Notes: a model not told the origin generated them from the sequence alone. A stretch of DNA of 64,000 bases from Biomphalaria glabrata (GCF_947242115.1 NC_074726.1:21479325-21543324), one strand, 5' to 3'. Positions 1-12,049 are shown, counted from the first letter of the stretch. Numbers and translations: made by a program.

Positions 1-1249
1 CGGAGAATCTAAATTTTTCCAACACCATTTTGAACTCAGGATTTTTGGTTTCATTCTCACATCAATTTTAGTAGTTTGCAAGTCATATGTGGCTTTTTGT
101 ATTGTGAGCAAGAGAATTAGGAAGAACTTAAACTAATTCACCTTGAGATATTTTGCCCTCTCTTTTTTTTTTCAGTCTTTTCTAGTCATTAGACAAGTCG
201 TTCTTAAGTCTTTCTTGAGCATGGGTTGTGAATCAAGATAAGGCTGCCTTATTGAATTGTGCTGTTTGGGTAAATCCCAAAGGAACATATTTTAGAAGAG
301 AGAGAGAGTTTCAAAATAAGCACAGTTATTTTTTTTACTTTAAACACATACTGTTCTTTAAAAGGAATTGAAACATTGGTAAAAACATCTACAAACAGTA
401 ACTACTAATTGGTACAACTGTAACTAATAATTATCCTTTAGAACTGAGAAGTTGTGTTGTATCTTATAGTAGTGGTATAATTAACATTATGTACTATTTG
501 TTTATACTTAGAATTTAAGTCAGCATTTTGGAATATTGTTAGGATTAGGGTTAATTATGAAATAAATATTAAGATTAGGATTATATTAACTTTGGTATTA
601 TTTTTCTTAGAGGTATTGTTCTAAAAATGTTTGGCAAATTTTTTAGTATCCATATCTGCCACACACAATTGAAGTCAGGAAATAATTTCAATTGAAAGAA
701 CTATATCCTGTAAATCTATAGTATACGATCCATTTCTTGTGTCAGGATTTTGCTAACAAAAATGTGATATTCTTATTTACAATTCCCTTTTCTTTTTTTT
801 TACCTTGATTGTTTTAAGAAACATATTCTCGTTAAAGTCATGGCCTAGGATATTTTGAATAATATTAAATGATGAATAATTTTGTAAAAAAAACTCTAAT
901 GAGAGGACTTTTGAATATGTCAAAATTTATCAAAATTTGTTTGTCATAATGGAAACAAAATTAAACAGCCTCAATAAAGACTATTCCTTGAGTGTTGGAC
1001 TAGCTGAAAATTCATGAACTATTACATGTGTGTTCTCTCCTCTAATTTTATGTCATCATATGGATATGTTTATGGCCATAATAAAAGTGATCAATGTTCC
1101 AATGCATATCCAGAGTTATCTTCTCTGATGTCTCCGATTATCATGGTTGTTTTTATTTATTTGTTAATTTCTGGTTTCTGTTCTGAAAAACTGATTTAGT
1201 TTTGGTGAGTTTGTTTGCTTCTCATTTTCTTGCAACCTTGGGAAACATA
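1..1249. other. Intergenic AT-rich sequence, no gene seen
   Basis: I see no coding potential, tRNA or clear repeat here. The only open frame, at 1014-1199, is short, has no recognisable protein features and is probably chance. The stretch is AT-rich with homopolymer runs. Confidence 0.5.
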
Positions 1250-1408
1250 GACAAGAGAAGTGGCTCTTACTCAAATGTAAAGGTGGACATACCCTTAAAA
1301 GGGACAAGAGAAGTGGCTCTTACTCAAATGTAAAGGTGGACATACCCTTAAAAGGGACAAGAGAAGTGGCTCTTACTCAAATGTAAAGGTGGACATACCC
1401 TTAAAAGG
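1250..1408. repeat. 53-bp tandem repeat, three copies
   Basis: A 53-bp unit beginning GACAAGAGAAGTGGCTC occurs at 1250, 1303 and 1356. The copies are essentially identical, so the array looks young. It lies in intergenic DNA and has no coding frame. Confidence 0.9.
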
Positions 1409-1689
1409 AAAAAAAAAAAGACCCAAGTAAACTGTCAAAACTGGGCTTACTATTTATTTGATGAAACATGTCTCAGTAAATCAAAGGCTTTAAAACTACT
1501 ATAACAAAAAACTTTTCTCACTGATTCATCATTTGCACCTAGCTGAATTCTGTGTGGAACTCTGTGCATCACGTTTTCTTTGGATTGAAGACACCCTACA
1601 TCACAGTGAGTCAATGGAGAGTAGGCTACCTATTTCTCTCTTTTGTCCACTGTGTGTTGATAGTGAAAACGCACTTTGAACGTTAGCAT

Positions 1690-1920
1690 TATCTTATCTT
1701 ATAAGAGACTTTACTTTAAAAAAAAAAAAGAATATGATTACGTCCTACGCGTATCCCTAAGTTACCTAATTTAGTCTGCCAAGTTCGTTGGTTTTCCTGG
1801 TTGATTCAGGCAACCCATTCTATGCTCTAATAGAGCTAGGGAAGAAAGAGTAGGCCTATTTGTACACATTTTTCCTAGCATATGGAACAAGAAATAGATT
1901 ATTATCAGTATTTTATATAT
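1690..1920 (+). repeat. Dispersed repeat carrying GATTACGTCCTACGCGT
   Basis: This stretch matches 26870-27085 over roughly 210 bases. Shared landmarks in order are a TATCTTATA/ACTTTACTT run, ACGTCCTACGCGT, TCTGCCAAGT, TTCCTGG, CAATCCATTCTATGCTC or close variants, and CCTAGCATATGGAAC. Shorter relatives occur near 14070, 28780, 28960, 47400 and 63580. It encodes nothing visible and is probably part of a non-autonomous element; its class is unknown. Confidence 0.7.
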
Positions 1921-1944
1921 AACTAGGCATATAACCCATGTCCG

Positions 1945-2231
1945 GCGGGTCTTAATTTGCGTATCACTGTCGATATAGTCACTGAGAGTGTTTTGGAAAC
2001 AATTAAACGAAATAATAATGCTATAAGAAAGTGAATTAAAAAAATAGTATGAATGGAGCTATCAAAATAGCTAATCGAGCTAAATCCATTTTTTAAATGA
2101 ACACATTTACTTGTAGGTCTACATATATTTAGATCTAGATTGTAGATACTATTATAATAAATGTAGACCTAATATTATAAGAGTGAATTCAATGGCTCAA
2201 GAAGCTTATTAATTATTGTAAGTCAGTATAT
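1945..2231 (+). repeat. Dispersed repeat (copy 1 of about 290 bp)
   Basis: The block aligns end to end with 32728-33028 in the same orientation. Shared strings include CGGGTCTTAAT, ACTGTCGATATAGTC, GTATGAATGGAGCTATC and AAGAAGCTTATTAATTATTG. Several substitutions and small indels separate the copies. No open frame is conserved. The type is unknown. Confidence 0.8.
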
Positions 2232-2606
2232 GACAAATCGTTCATCCGACATTTCGCTCATCGACAACTTGTTCAACGACAGTTGGTTCACGACGAATCG
2301 TTCACACGACAAATCATCATTGTACAGTCTAGACATGGACAAAATACTCCACCAAGGCTGGCCCCTGATGGCAAGTAGCCTATTCGTTTTCGTAACTGTC
2401 CCTAGCGATAGCGTTGGTGCTAAATTTACCTCTTTTGTGTGAGACACAATCAACTGAAAAATACGAATCCATTCGAAATTTAAGTCTCAACTTTGACTGT
2501 TTGGCGGATCTTAAAATAACGACTGCAAGTGAAACCAAAAACAAAATGCACATGTGTAGTAAATGCCTCTCCTCTTGTTTCTGATTGTCTTTTCATTGTC
2601 GTTAAT

Positions 2607-2794
2607 TAGTCATCTGTTCTTGAACCAGTTTCCACGGTGTTGCAGTCTTTCCAACTTAACATAGTGGCCACTCAACAGCACATCCTTAATGACATAATCA
2701 AAAACCAACTTGACCATCCCGAGGAACACATCAGAGATGTCATCTTGAGGAAGGAGAGACTACTGGCAGAAAAACCTGATACCGGATATTGAGT
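2607..2794 (+). other. Orphan exon-like open frame (possible terminal exon or relic)
   Basis: A pyrimidine-rich tract ends in TTAATTAG at about 2606. It is followed by a frame of about 60 codons that reads SSVLEPVSTVLQSF, then a charged helical segment (NDIIKNQLDHPEEHIRD) ending in EKPDTGY and a stop. Frame, acceptor-like site and charged composition resemble the last exon of a gene. No upstream exon was recognised in the window, so it may be a relic of a transposon-encoded or DNA-binding protein. No family is assigned. Confidence 0.3.
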
Positions 2795-2799
2795 TGCTG

Positions 2800-3330
2800 C
2801 TGCCGAGAATTCGCAGTCGACAGACACACTGAGAAAAAAACAACACGTTTTGGATTTTGGGAGTTATTACAAAATACGGCTTTACATTACATATCTTGAT
2901 TTTTATAAGCTTCTTCATTACGTCTAGCTTTTCGAGCAATAATAATGGTCAGTTCAACTTTTTTTTTGTCTTCATCCTAACTAAAAGCTGCAATGCAAAG
3001 AAGAATATCAGAACAGCACTATAAGCGTTCATCGCCAGCTTGCCATCGCGACGAAAAGCAATTCATTAGTAAAGTTATTGACAGTTTCGGCAGCCACAGT
3101 CAACGTTTGCAGTTTTTGTTTGATCGAACGAAGTGAAGCACGGTCCTCACGGATAAAGTTAACAATATGTACGGTGAATACTTTGTTCACGTGTTTAGTT
3201 TCTAAGTCTAATTCTTTTATTTCATGAAAAAGAAGTATTTACTGTGCACTTAATATCGATTAGGCAAGAGGGCCCGAATAGGGGGCAGTTCTTTTCTTTA
3301 ATATTATAACAAGAAGGTTGAGGCTACGAC
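2800..3330. other. Intergenic, nothing recognised
   Basis: No gene, RNA or clear repeat could be supported in this stretch. Confidence 0.4.
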
Positions 3331-3334
3331 TTTG

Positions 3335-3660
3335 ATCCATGGGTGGCAGCTTGCACCACCCTCTGCAAAAAATCCTGCGGGCCCCCATGGTTGCCTTGCA
3401 ACAATACCCATACATGGGAAAGGCTTCGGGAGTGAACTCTTATGAAAAATCATGAGCCGGTGGCCCTTATGTAACCTATACTGCAGCTAGCAGCACATGG
3501 TGCTACGCCGTTGATCCCAAACGATGTCGGCACTTTCCGTTCCTTTAGAAACATATATGTTGCGTTAAGAGGTGTGGAACTGCTATATGTGGGTGACATC
3601 ATTCCGACCATAACTAATACCCAGGCATTCATCTTCGCGATTGATTAGGAGGCCATAGAG
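3335..3660 (+). repeat. Dispersed repeat shared with the right end of the window
   Basis: Landmarks GGCTTCGGGAGT, TGGTGCTACGCCGT and CTAATACCCAGGC recur in the same order at 63405-63700 (GGCTTCGGGAGT, CAGTGCTACACCGT, CTAATGCCCAGGC). The two are diverged copies of one interspersed sequence of unknown type. Confidence 0.55.
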
Positions 3661-3959
3661 GAAATTTAAATTGTGTTCAATATCGTTTGATCAAGTGCTA
3701 TTTCGGTAAACAAAAGAATAAAAAACGGACATTTTCAGAATTTAGGTCAATGCCTGCCGGACCTAGGCCATGTCTTTTTTTTTTTTACCGGACGTCTGAT
3801 AGCAGGCCTGGCGCCCTAACGTACTCCATAGACTATATATAATATGCCCCACCCCCTTTCCTAATTTTTTTCTCACACACCAGCAATGACCTTGACTGAT
3901 GGAAACTGCATCACCTATTGTTAAACACATTATGATCAAGATATATATTAGTCTGTTAC

Positions 3960-4660
3960 AGGTAAACAAAGATCTACATAGATATATACTACAGAACTCT
4001 AGATCTAGTAAAAAGAAAGCGTTTGAAAAAATAACTCATTTAGCATGCTGATGTCTGGTTATATGTTATATAGGCCATACTCATTTTACGAACTTAAAGA
4101 ATACGAAATATCTAGATGTCTAGAATATAGATCTAGATATATAGACCTATAGACTGGACCTATAATATAGACTAGATCTAATCTAGCCGCAGTACCCTCG
4201 TACAAAGCCCAAGTTTTGGACAGGATAGACTATTCGCAGATATACAAGACTATGTTAGTTGACTACAGGACTGCATTTCTTAGTAGACTAATTTGTGGAA
4301 TTTCTTCAAGTTCATGACTAGATATCTATTGGCATATGCCATATTGCGCAGATCGAATAACTTCTAGACTGACTAGATAGTCTTAGTCTAGGGCTAGGCC
4401 TACTTAATTAGGCATAGATCTAACTAGATCTAGTTACTACTACCGTCACAACTAGTAGTCTTGATCTCTCTCTCTCTCTCTCAAGCAGCTCCCTTTCTCT
4501 CTGTATTAACTGTATATATAGGCCTACATATATACTGCAACCTATGCGGTCGCAGTGGGCCCCTCACTTTCATATCCACGCGCTAATCGTAATGATAATG
4601 TGGTAAAACTTCCCATCGAAGGAATAATGCTAGGTGTAGGTGTAGATTATTAAATTAAAC
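3960..4660. other. AT-rich intergenic DNA rich in TAGATCTA/CTAGATCTAG motifs
   Basis: The motif TAGATCTA and close variants (CTAGATC, TCTAGATAT, AGACTAGATC) recur many times between about 3965 and 4450. The same style is seen at 2125-2150, 13840-14270 and 32925-32945. No gene is visible. A short (CT)n run lies at about 4463-4483. Confidence 0.6.
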
Positions 4661-4679
4661 CATAACTTATTATATATAA

Positions 4680-4906
4680 CAGGGTTCCATGGCCTCCTGA
4701 TTTTCCAGGGCCTCCTGGATATCTCCTGAAATTATTAAAATTTTCCGAAAACTCATTTTGGGATACCATTGTTGTACATTAAATAAAAAACGGCATTGTG
4801 GGCTTTCATTTAGTAAAAATTTTATTTTGACATTATGCTTATCCCTGCCCAGACTAGGCCCAGCGGAATCTGTTCCGCATAGGCCCCGCAATTGTTAGGG
4901 TGGGCC

Positions 4907-4912
<6 letters not shown>
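4680..4912. mobile_element. Possible small inverted-repeat element (MITE-like)
   Basis: The block starts with ACAGGGTTCC and ends with GGGCCCTGT, which are imperfect inverted repeats, and TATATA-type sequence flanks both sides. Length and structure fit a miniature hAT-type element. The flanking TA repeats prevent a firm target-site duplication call. Confidence 0.3.

Positions 4913-4966
<54 letters not shown>
4910..4966. repeat. (TA)n microsatellite
   Basis: An uninterrupted alternating TA run of about 55 bases. Confidence 0.97.
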
Positions 4967-4968
<2 letters not shown>

Positions 4969-4999
4969 CAAGAAAACACTTTGCTGTCAGCCCTTATTT

Positions 5000-6300
5000 A
5001 CCTTAACCTTTTTTTTACATGAGCTCTTTTTACTATAAAAAATATATGAAGCTTAAAATTAGAATGCAGGAAATCGCTTGGAGCCAGGGCTTTTCACCAG
5101 ACCCCACTGTGAAGCTTAAAGCAATCCCCCGGACATTGCCAGATGGAGGGAGAACCTGCTGCCTCTCCAGTATTATTTCCAGAAGACATTTAAAATTGTC
5201 TACAAACCAATATATTTCTGAAAAAAAAAAAGACTTAAACCGACTAGCTTTAATGAACCAATATCTCACACACATACAAATCAGCTCGCCCCACAAATTC
5301 CTAATTTAATTTCATTTGACCTGCAGTCTTGTTACTCAGAGAAATAGTGAATTGTGGACAGAACAAGAAAGGGTTTCCGAAGCTCAGAAATGTTGAAAAA
5401 ATGCTTTGCATTTAGGGCTCTGCCCCTAAACCCACCGGGAGATCTTTCAACACTCCCCAAGACCAATAGCTGATTAAGGGGGTGGCAAACATAAACTTTT
5501 TGATCTTTATGGACATCATTAATAAAAGTTTGAATAGCATAGGTATCATGTAAAACCACTTGTTTGTCTTGAAAGTCTTAAGAAAGAAAACAAGGTCTCG
5601 TTTCATGTTGACGTTAACTCTGTTTCTAATTTAAATTATCTTACATTGTATTATAATATGTATATAAAATGTCATAAATAACTAGATTTTAATATAGAAT
5701 TAACACTTTTTTTTTATAGTTGTTTAATAATCAATAAATGTAGGTAAACAGTGGTTCAAGAAAAAAGATAGTTTTTATCAGGGAATTTTTGGGCGCAAAG
5801 TTGATGGTAGGAGTGACACCCTATGCAAACTGCTCCTGGGGACACCAATCCTAGTGACGCCACAGCTGAACACAACATTCTGAACAAAATTGAAAATAAT
5901 AACCATTTGTTATAAGTGCATCTGTTATTTCTCTATGACTGAATTTTATAAGCCATTTTCACGATTTGAAAAAAGTAAATTGAAAGTCTAGATAATACTA
6001 GATCTATAAAGCATTTATAAATTTGTATAAGTACATTTCTATAATATAAACTCATCAAGGTAGATTCCTGTTCTGAATCTGCTTCTGTAATGAATTTTCA
6101 ATATTTGTGGAAAAACATACTTTCAAGACTTCCATTGTGTACCATTTCCTTTTTTCCTAAAGAATTTGCTGTTATATTTAAAATTTAAATGCATGTGTTT
6201 ATATAGATAATATATGTATATTATCTATTTATATATTTATAACTATCTATATATATCTTTAACTATCTATATATATATATATATCTTATACATTTTTACT
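5000..6300. other. Upstream region of the ankyrin gene, no coding exon seen
   Basis: I see no convincing exon. At 5780-5872 the sequence GTGACACC...CCTAGTGACGCCAC looks like the end of a transposon-type repeat. The stretch 6190-6285 is a degenerate (TATC/TA)n run. A 5' non-coding exon of the ankyrin gene may lie further upstream but could not be identified. Confidence 0.4.
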
Positions 6301-6305
6301 TACAG

Positions 6306-6383
6306 ATTTGCATGATTTTAAAATGCAACCTTATGGTGTGCCCTAGGTAGCTAACACATAATAGGAAGACATTCTGTGAACTA
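6306..6383 (+). promoter_or_regulatory. 5' UTR part of the first coding exon, with a short upstream ORF
   Basis: A 3' splice site (TTTTTACTTACAG) ends at 6305, so this exon is preceded by an intron and an unseen 5' non-coding exon. Within the UTR an upstream ATG at 6323 opens a seven-codon frame that stops at 6346, before the main ATG at 6384. Such a uORF could lower translation of the main frame; that is inference. Confidence 0.5.
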
Positions 6384-9300
6384 ATGGCAAGTCCTGATAC
6401 ATGGGGTGAAAGCAGCCTGTGTTCTCCAGCTGCTGGCATATTTATTCATGCAACTGGACACAGTGGTACAGTAGGAAACTTCTACAAATTGGCCAAGGTG
6501 ATATTGACCTCTGATGACCACATTTTGGCTCAACTGCTGGATCTAGGCTTTGACCCAGATTCTCGAGATGAAGATGGAAATACTCCCTTAATGATTGCAG
6601 TTAGAGAAGGTAAATACTTTAGGATAAAAGTAAACATTGTTTAAATCCTTGTGAGCCATTAGTGGTGAAGATTAAAACTGTTAATTGTGCTTGAAGGTCA
6701 GAATTTATGCCAGAGTCCACTGTACTTGAATACTGTTTGCTGTTAAAGTAAGTACTTCTGAACTCTACTTCACCTGGCTTAAAATCAATTCTTCTAGAAA
6801 GCTAATTTAATCCTAAGTAAAATTATCAAATCTCCCTTTAAGGGTGAAATTATTGCATTGGCAGAAGAGCATTAAAAACTAAATTAAACTAAAAAGAAAA
6901 GTTAATTTTTACTTTTTCTCCTAACATTTTCTAAAAAGAAACATCCATTATTTGTGTGGCTTTAACCTACATCTTCTTAAGTCTGAATAAGTTTGTGTGT
7001 GTGTAATTTTTGTCCTTGCATTTTATCTGTTTAACCATTTATTCAACTCAGTACAAACATTTGTTGGATTTTTTTTATTAATGGTGTAGTTTTGCATATA
7101 CTGCCATCCCAGCTTATAATGTTTTTGTACTTAATTCATTTTTCAAGCTTGTCATTTAACAAGGGTGGCCTTTACTTTTCACCCACTTATGTGAGGTACC
7201 CATTTAAGCTGGGTTGACTCAGAAATACCCTAACGATCATGAAATTAAAAATCTCAATCACCTCTAGGATTTGTACCTGGGACTCCTTGGTATGAATGCC
7301 AAGTGCTTTACCACTCTACCACCGCACCTCCTTACATAATGGAAGCTTTTATATAGACATGAGATAAAAGTTTTGTAGAAAGGATAATAGTGAACAAAAC
7401 ATGTACATAAACTTATTTGATTCTCTGCCTAATTGGAAATACATAAAAAAATATAGAGAAGCAAAGTATATCTCCGAAAACTTTATTCTAGTAAATATCA
7501 TGGTGAATATCAATACTTGCATGATTTTTACAGTAGAGAGTAAACAAAAATGAGAATATATATATATTACATTTCAGGTAACAAGAATGCTATTAATATA
7601 CTCATTGATCACTGTGCTAATGTAAATGCCTGCAATAACTCAAATGAATCTCCTCTGAAAATGGCTGCCTGGGCTGGGTCTCCATGGACAGTGGCATTAC
7701 TCTTGAAAAACAATGGAGATCCAAACATCACAGACATTAGAAAGGAGACAGCTTTAATCCAGGCAGTGAAGCAAAAAAATACTGATATTGTTAGGATTTT
7801 ATTAAATGCAGGTAATACATTTGTATAAAAGTCAACTATCCAAAAAACTTTAACACCACAGTAGAACATGGTAGCAAATGGATAAAGAAATTTGCTGCCC
7901 AACTAAGTATATTGTAGAAATGTCTGGAAGGTAGGTGAGGGACATCGCTATATCAGAACCAAAATACAAAGAACAGCTGGTGGATGAATAGATTGCATTA
8001 GGTAAATAAGAAATATGACATGTCCTAATGCATGCATAAAATATGGTGAGGCCCCCTTGTGTGTTAACTCAAAAAAGTATACGTTCTTTTTGTACTGGTA
8101 TCAAAATCTACCCTGAGGTTACATTATATCGTTAGCATGAATCAGATTATAACCCATTTCCTTGAAAGTAAAAAATGTTAATGGTAACAAAATGGACTGG
8201 AAAATTTAATTTTCATTTGATATTATGACAAAGTTTTATTTTACACAGAGTAGTCTGCCTGTCTGGAATCTTGTACACATTATTTCTCCCACTTCCCATT
8301 CACAGATCAAGTTAAAGCAATTATTCATTGTCGATGACAACACATGAATCAACAAAAAAAAAAAAAATTAACCAATAAATTAATCAATTAGCTGTAATAA
8401 TTTTGTTTCATATAGAAAATGCTTGTGTAGGTTTGAGAGTTAGGTCATTTGCTAACAATTTAACTAATAATAGTTAGTAAAACCTTTTTATTTTTTATAA
8501 GTACTTGAATAGCACAGTGACTAGCATGTCAGCCTTCAATCATGGAGGTTCGAGGCCTCAAGCTCGAATTCAGACTTGAGCAACTTTCTTTTTTTTTTTA
8601 AAATTGTTTCTGAAAAGATAGCTTAGAAACCTTCTCCCAGATACCCCCTCCCCCCCCTCCCTCTCCTGTAAGAAGTTATGCAAAACAAAAACAATTCATA
8701 AAAATATTTCCAATCACACACATTTATCATTATTAGTCTAGATCTATTACTAATTAATTCATGATTGATTCAAAATAATTGATGCAATTTTACTCAGTAT
8801 AAGCTTTGTTTTTTTTTTTAATTATTTTTAAAATTTTACTTGTTATTATTAAAGTTGTTTTATTCTTTTTTTTATGCCCCATAGCTCATTGACTTGCAGT
8901 CCTCTAACTTTATTATTCATTTACTGTGTGTCCCCTCAAACAGGTGCTGACATAAATGTCACTGACCAGTATGGGTTGACTGCTGTATCCTATGCTGTCA
9001 GTTCTGGAGTTCTGGAATTGGTGGAGATCTTGCTTCAGGCTGGAGGCAATCCTAATGCACTTGACAGGTAAGCAAAAGAGTTAGTTTGAATATTCTAAAG
9101 TAGATAACAAACCATGATATTGTCATGTTAGACAACTAGGGAAATGATACTAAGAAATCATCTTCAATCTGATGTTAAAAAAATCTTGTCATATTTTCTT
9201 GTCATTATTTAGAAGCTTTTGAAGTTATTATCTATTTTATGAATGAATTTATTTTAAATCATTTTTTATGTAAAAAAAGATTATTTCATCCTAGGCACAG

Positions 9301-11831
9301 TTTGAAATAGTTTGAAATAATGAAGGCATTCATATTAAATACAAGTTGAACTAGTGTTGATTCATTGCTTTTTAATGGTCATTTTAGAACAAAGCACTCT
9401 GGCTGTTTATCTGTCTGTCTGGTACACTAATGTGCACATTTTGCACAGTTATTTTTTGAACCTCACAAAAGTTGAATTAGTCCCCTTTATACCTTGTGTA
9501 GAGAATCAGTTCTAAGTTTGAAACTAACAATATATAGCTATGAAACCTTCTATTTTCATAAGCACTTTGCTGTCACAATGGTTAGTGTATTGGCTTGAGG
9601 AGGCTTGAGCCCATGAGTTTGAATACAACTTTTTTTTATCAAATACATTTAAAAAGTTATCAAAGTTTCCTCCACCCAGATATCCCTTCTTTCTTATTTG
9701 TCAAAATATTTATAAACGCTCAGATTTATTATTGTTACTCTACATCTATTACAAATTTAATTACATAACTGATACAAACTAATTAATACAAGCTTTGTTT
9801 TTTTTTAAAAAGTATTTTTTATAGTTTAATTGTTAGAATGGTTCTGCTTCTTTAATACATTTTTGTGTTTCCTTAAATGACAGTGTATTGACATATATCA
9901 GTATATATACACATATACACACATAAATATGTATATAAATTACTCCTTCTGTCTTGAAAGTCAATGGATGTTCCCAGATAAATCACAGGTTTTGGTTTCT
10001 TCTTGAGTTCAGACAGAATCTGATTCGACTAAACAAAGAATTCTGGAGCAATAAGGTTTGCCACATTTTGCGCATGTGAACGCACCTGTTTTAGGGTTAT
10101 CTGATACAGCTGCTTTCTTTTTCATTGCTTTTGCTCTTGTTGAGCTTGTACCAGCACACCCATTTATATACTTGTCCAGTTACATTACATCTACATTAAA
10201 TAGCTTTTAATAATATGAAATTTCAATTTATTTAATTTTTTTCAATCTACAATTTTTATTTTTCAATTTTTTTTCTTTGCAGGTATAGATGCAATTCTCT
10301 GATCAGAGCTGCAGATGCAGGAAAAGATGAAATTGTTGCTGCTTTGCTAAACTCCAAAGCTGAAGTCCATGTCCCCAATAAATCTGGGGATACAGCCTTG
10401 ATCTTTGCAAGTCAGTTTTGCAGTGTGCCTACTGTTAGGCTCTTATTAAAAGCAGGGTCTAAAATCAATCACAGAAATGACAGGGGTGTGACAGCTCTGC
10501 ATGTGGCAGCTGACCGCGGACGTGCTGATGTTATCAAGTTACTGGTGGAAATGGGGGCTGACGTGAATGCTCAGAAGCTGGATGGAAGTACAGCCCTCAT
10601 GTGTGGTGCTAGGATCAGCTGCGATGTTGTAAAAGCACTGATAGAGGCAAAAGCAGGCTTAGATGTCACTAACTGTTCAGGACACACAGCCCTTTTGATT
10701 GCTGCCACTTGGGGATCTTTTGAAACAGTTGTAGCACTGGTGGAAGCTGGGGCGGATGTAAATGTGCTAACAAAAGACGGAGAAACAGCAATCATGAGTG
10801 CTGCCAGGTTTAATCGAAACAGAGCTGTAGAATATCTGCTGAAATCAGGTGCCTGGACAGATGTCATTCATAAAGGTGGTTCACTCAACACAGTATTGAC
10901 ATATGCTTGCCAGTTTTGTCTTTCTGAAACAGTAATGCTTTTGCTTGAGTCTAGGAGCCAGAAAGAACTTCTTCTACACCATGCTAATGCCCAAGGTCAC
11001 ACTGCACTCACTTATGCTTGCATGGCAGACAGGCCCACCCTTGTATCCTTCCTTGTTGCTGCAGGCCTGGATGCTAATGTTAGAACAATTTCTAAAGATA
11101 CTCCATTAATTTTAGCCTCACACTATGCAGGACCAGAGTCCATAAAATGCTTGATCAAAGGAGGGGCAGATGTGAATACTGCCAACAAGAATGGAGTCAC
11201 ACCCCTTTTAAATGCTGTAAAGAGAAACAAACTTGAAGTTGTGAAAGCTCTGCTGTGGAATGGAGCTGAAATAGCTACCGAGTTGCACCTGGCAACTCTA
11301 CAGGGATATCAAAACATTGTTCAGCTGATGGTGCAAAGTGGTGCCTCTCCAACTATCATCAATACTCAAATGTTATTTGATGAGGTGAACTCTCACACCT
11401 CTTATGGAATCACCTGGTCAAACCCCAATGTACAGGCTCTATCACAGCTTGGCATGGACCATTCTCCCTTGAGCATGGCATTACTAGCTGGTCATTGGGA
11501 CTTAGCTAGATTCTTCCTTCGAAATTGGTTTTTAACATTTTCTGACTGCACACATCTACCCTACCTGAAAGCCTTCAGACATTATTTGACTGTGAGAAAT
11601 ATGTCAGAATGCTTACAAATCTTAGAAGCAATGTCTTCACAACCATGGAGGCTCTTGATCTTAAGCTTTGCTGTGGCTTCTAAAGCATTGGGTCATGGTT
11701 CAGATCGAGCATTAAAAATTCAAAAGTTGAAACTGCCTCCAATGTTTGAAAGAAGATTTCAATTTCGTGATATAACAGCCTTTCACTTTCCAGTTGAATG
11801 GACTAATTTTTCAATGGATGAAATTTCTTAA
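6384..11831 (+). CDS. Ankyrin-repeat protein with SOCS-box-like C-terminus (ASB-like), 4 coding exons
   Basis: Coding exons are 6384-6609, 7578-7811, 8944-9067 and 10283-11831 (stop TAA). They join in phase with GT-AG introns to give 710 residues. From about residue 60 to 560 there are roughly fourteen ankyrin repeats, with repeated DGNTPLMIA, GVTALHVAA, GHTALLIAA and GADVN-type motifs; exon 4 alone carries most of them. Near residues 645-690 the segment SQPWRLLILSFAVA...KLKLPPMFERRF aligns by eye with the SOCS box of ASB proteins (BC box followed by an LPxP-like Cul5 box), with Ser where the BC-box Cys usually sits. ASB proteins recruit substrates to Elongin BC-Cullin 5 ubiquitin ligases; this role is inferred. 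A plain ankyrin scaffold is the alternative. The ankyrin call is very firm; the SOCS-box call is moderate. Confidence 0.93.
7155..7332 (-). mobile_element. tRNA-derived SINE (diverged copy)
   Basis: On the minus strand it carries the tRNA-like head of the common SINE in this window (GGTAAAGCACTTGGCATTC, then a B-box-like segment), followed by the body matching other copies. It sits in intron 1 of the ankyrin gene. Confidence 0.65.
8265..8470 (+). repeat. Dispersed repeat with core CATTGTCGATGACAACAC
   Basis: CTCCCACTTCCCATTC, then ATTCATTGTCGATGACAACA and an ATGAATCAA tail followed by AT-rich sequence. Matching copies lie at about 24010-24200, 51255-51500 and 52030-52260, all in intronic or intergenic DNA. 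This copy is in intron 2 of the ankyrin gene. Confidence 0.7.
8505..8850 (+). repeat. Repeat pair member 1 (tRNA-like head plus AT-rich body)
   Basis: A tRNA-like segment (GTGACTAGCATGTCAGCC...GAGGTTCGAGGCC) is followed by a body whose order of landmarks (CCCAGATA-CCC, ATTTATCATTATT, TAAGCTTTGTTTTTTTTT) is repeated at 9560-9850 in the next intron. The two look like diverged copies of a SINE-like element. Confidence 0.55.
9560..9850 (+). repeat. Repeat pair member 2 (tRNA-like head plus AT-rich body)
   Basis: It resembles 8505-8850: GCTGTCACAATGGTTAGTG, then GAGCCCATGAGTTTGAAT, then CACCCAGATATCCC, ATTTATTATTGTTA and CAAGCTTTGTTTTTT. It lies in intron 3 of the ankyrin gene. Confidence 0.5.
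9945..10165 (-). mobile_element. LINE 3' fragment encoding the zinc-knuckle C-terminus
   Basis: On the minus strand the translation includes KKAAVSDNPKTGAFTCAKCGKPYCSRI. This parallels the C-terminus of the LINE at 37616-40776 (KKKAALSASP...CTNCGKVCRSRI). It is a truncated relic of the same kind of non-LTR retrotransposon, inserted antisense in intron 3 of the ankyrin gene. Confidence 0.7.
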
Positions 11832-12020
11832 TTTAGTGTCTTTTTTGCTTTTTTATATTTCACTTTAAATGAGACTTGATTAATCCATAAATTGACTTGT
11901 TGGTTTGTCAGGATTTCTCTTTTAAGTGGAAATGTATTTGTTGGACTAAAAATGCTATGTTGTTTCTATTTATTATTTAAATTTTGATTTCAATGTGATA
12001 CAAAAATATTTCAGCATTTA

Positions 12021-12026
12021 AATAAA
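12021..12026 (+). terminator. Polyadenylation signal of the ankyrin gene
   Basis: AATAAA lies about 190 bases after the stop codon in a T-rich 3' UTR. It is the first canonical signal downstream. Confidence 0.7.
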
Positions 12027-12049
12027 TATTTTCATTTAAATTTGTGATC

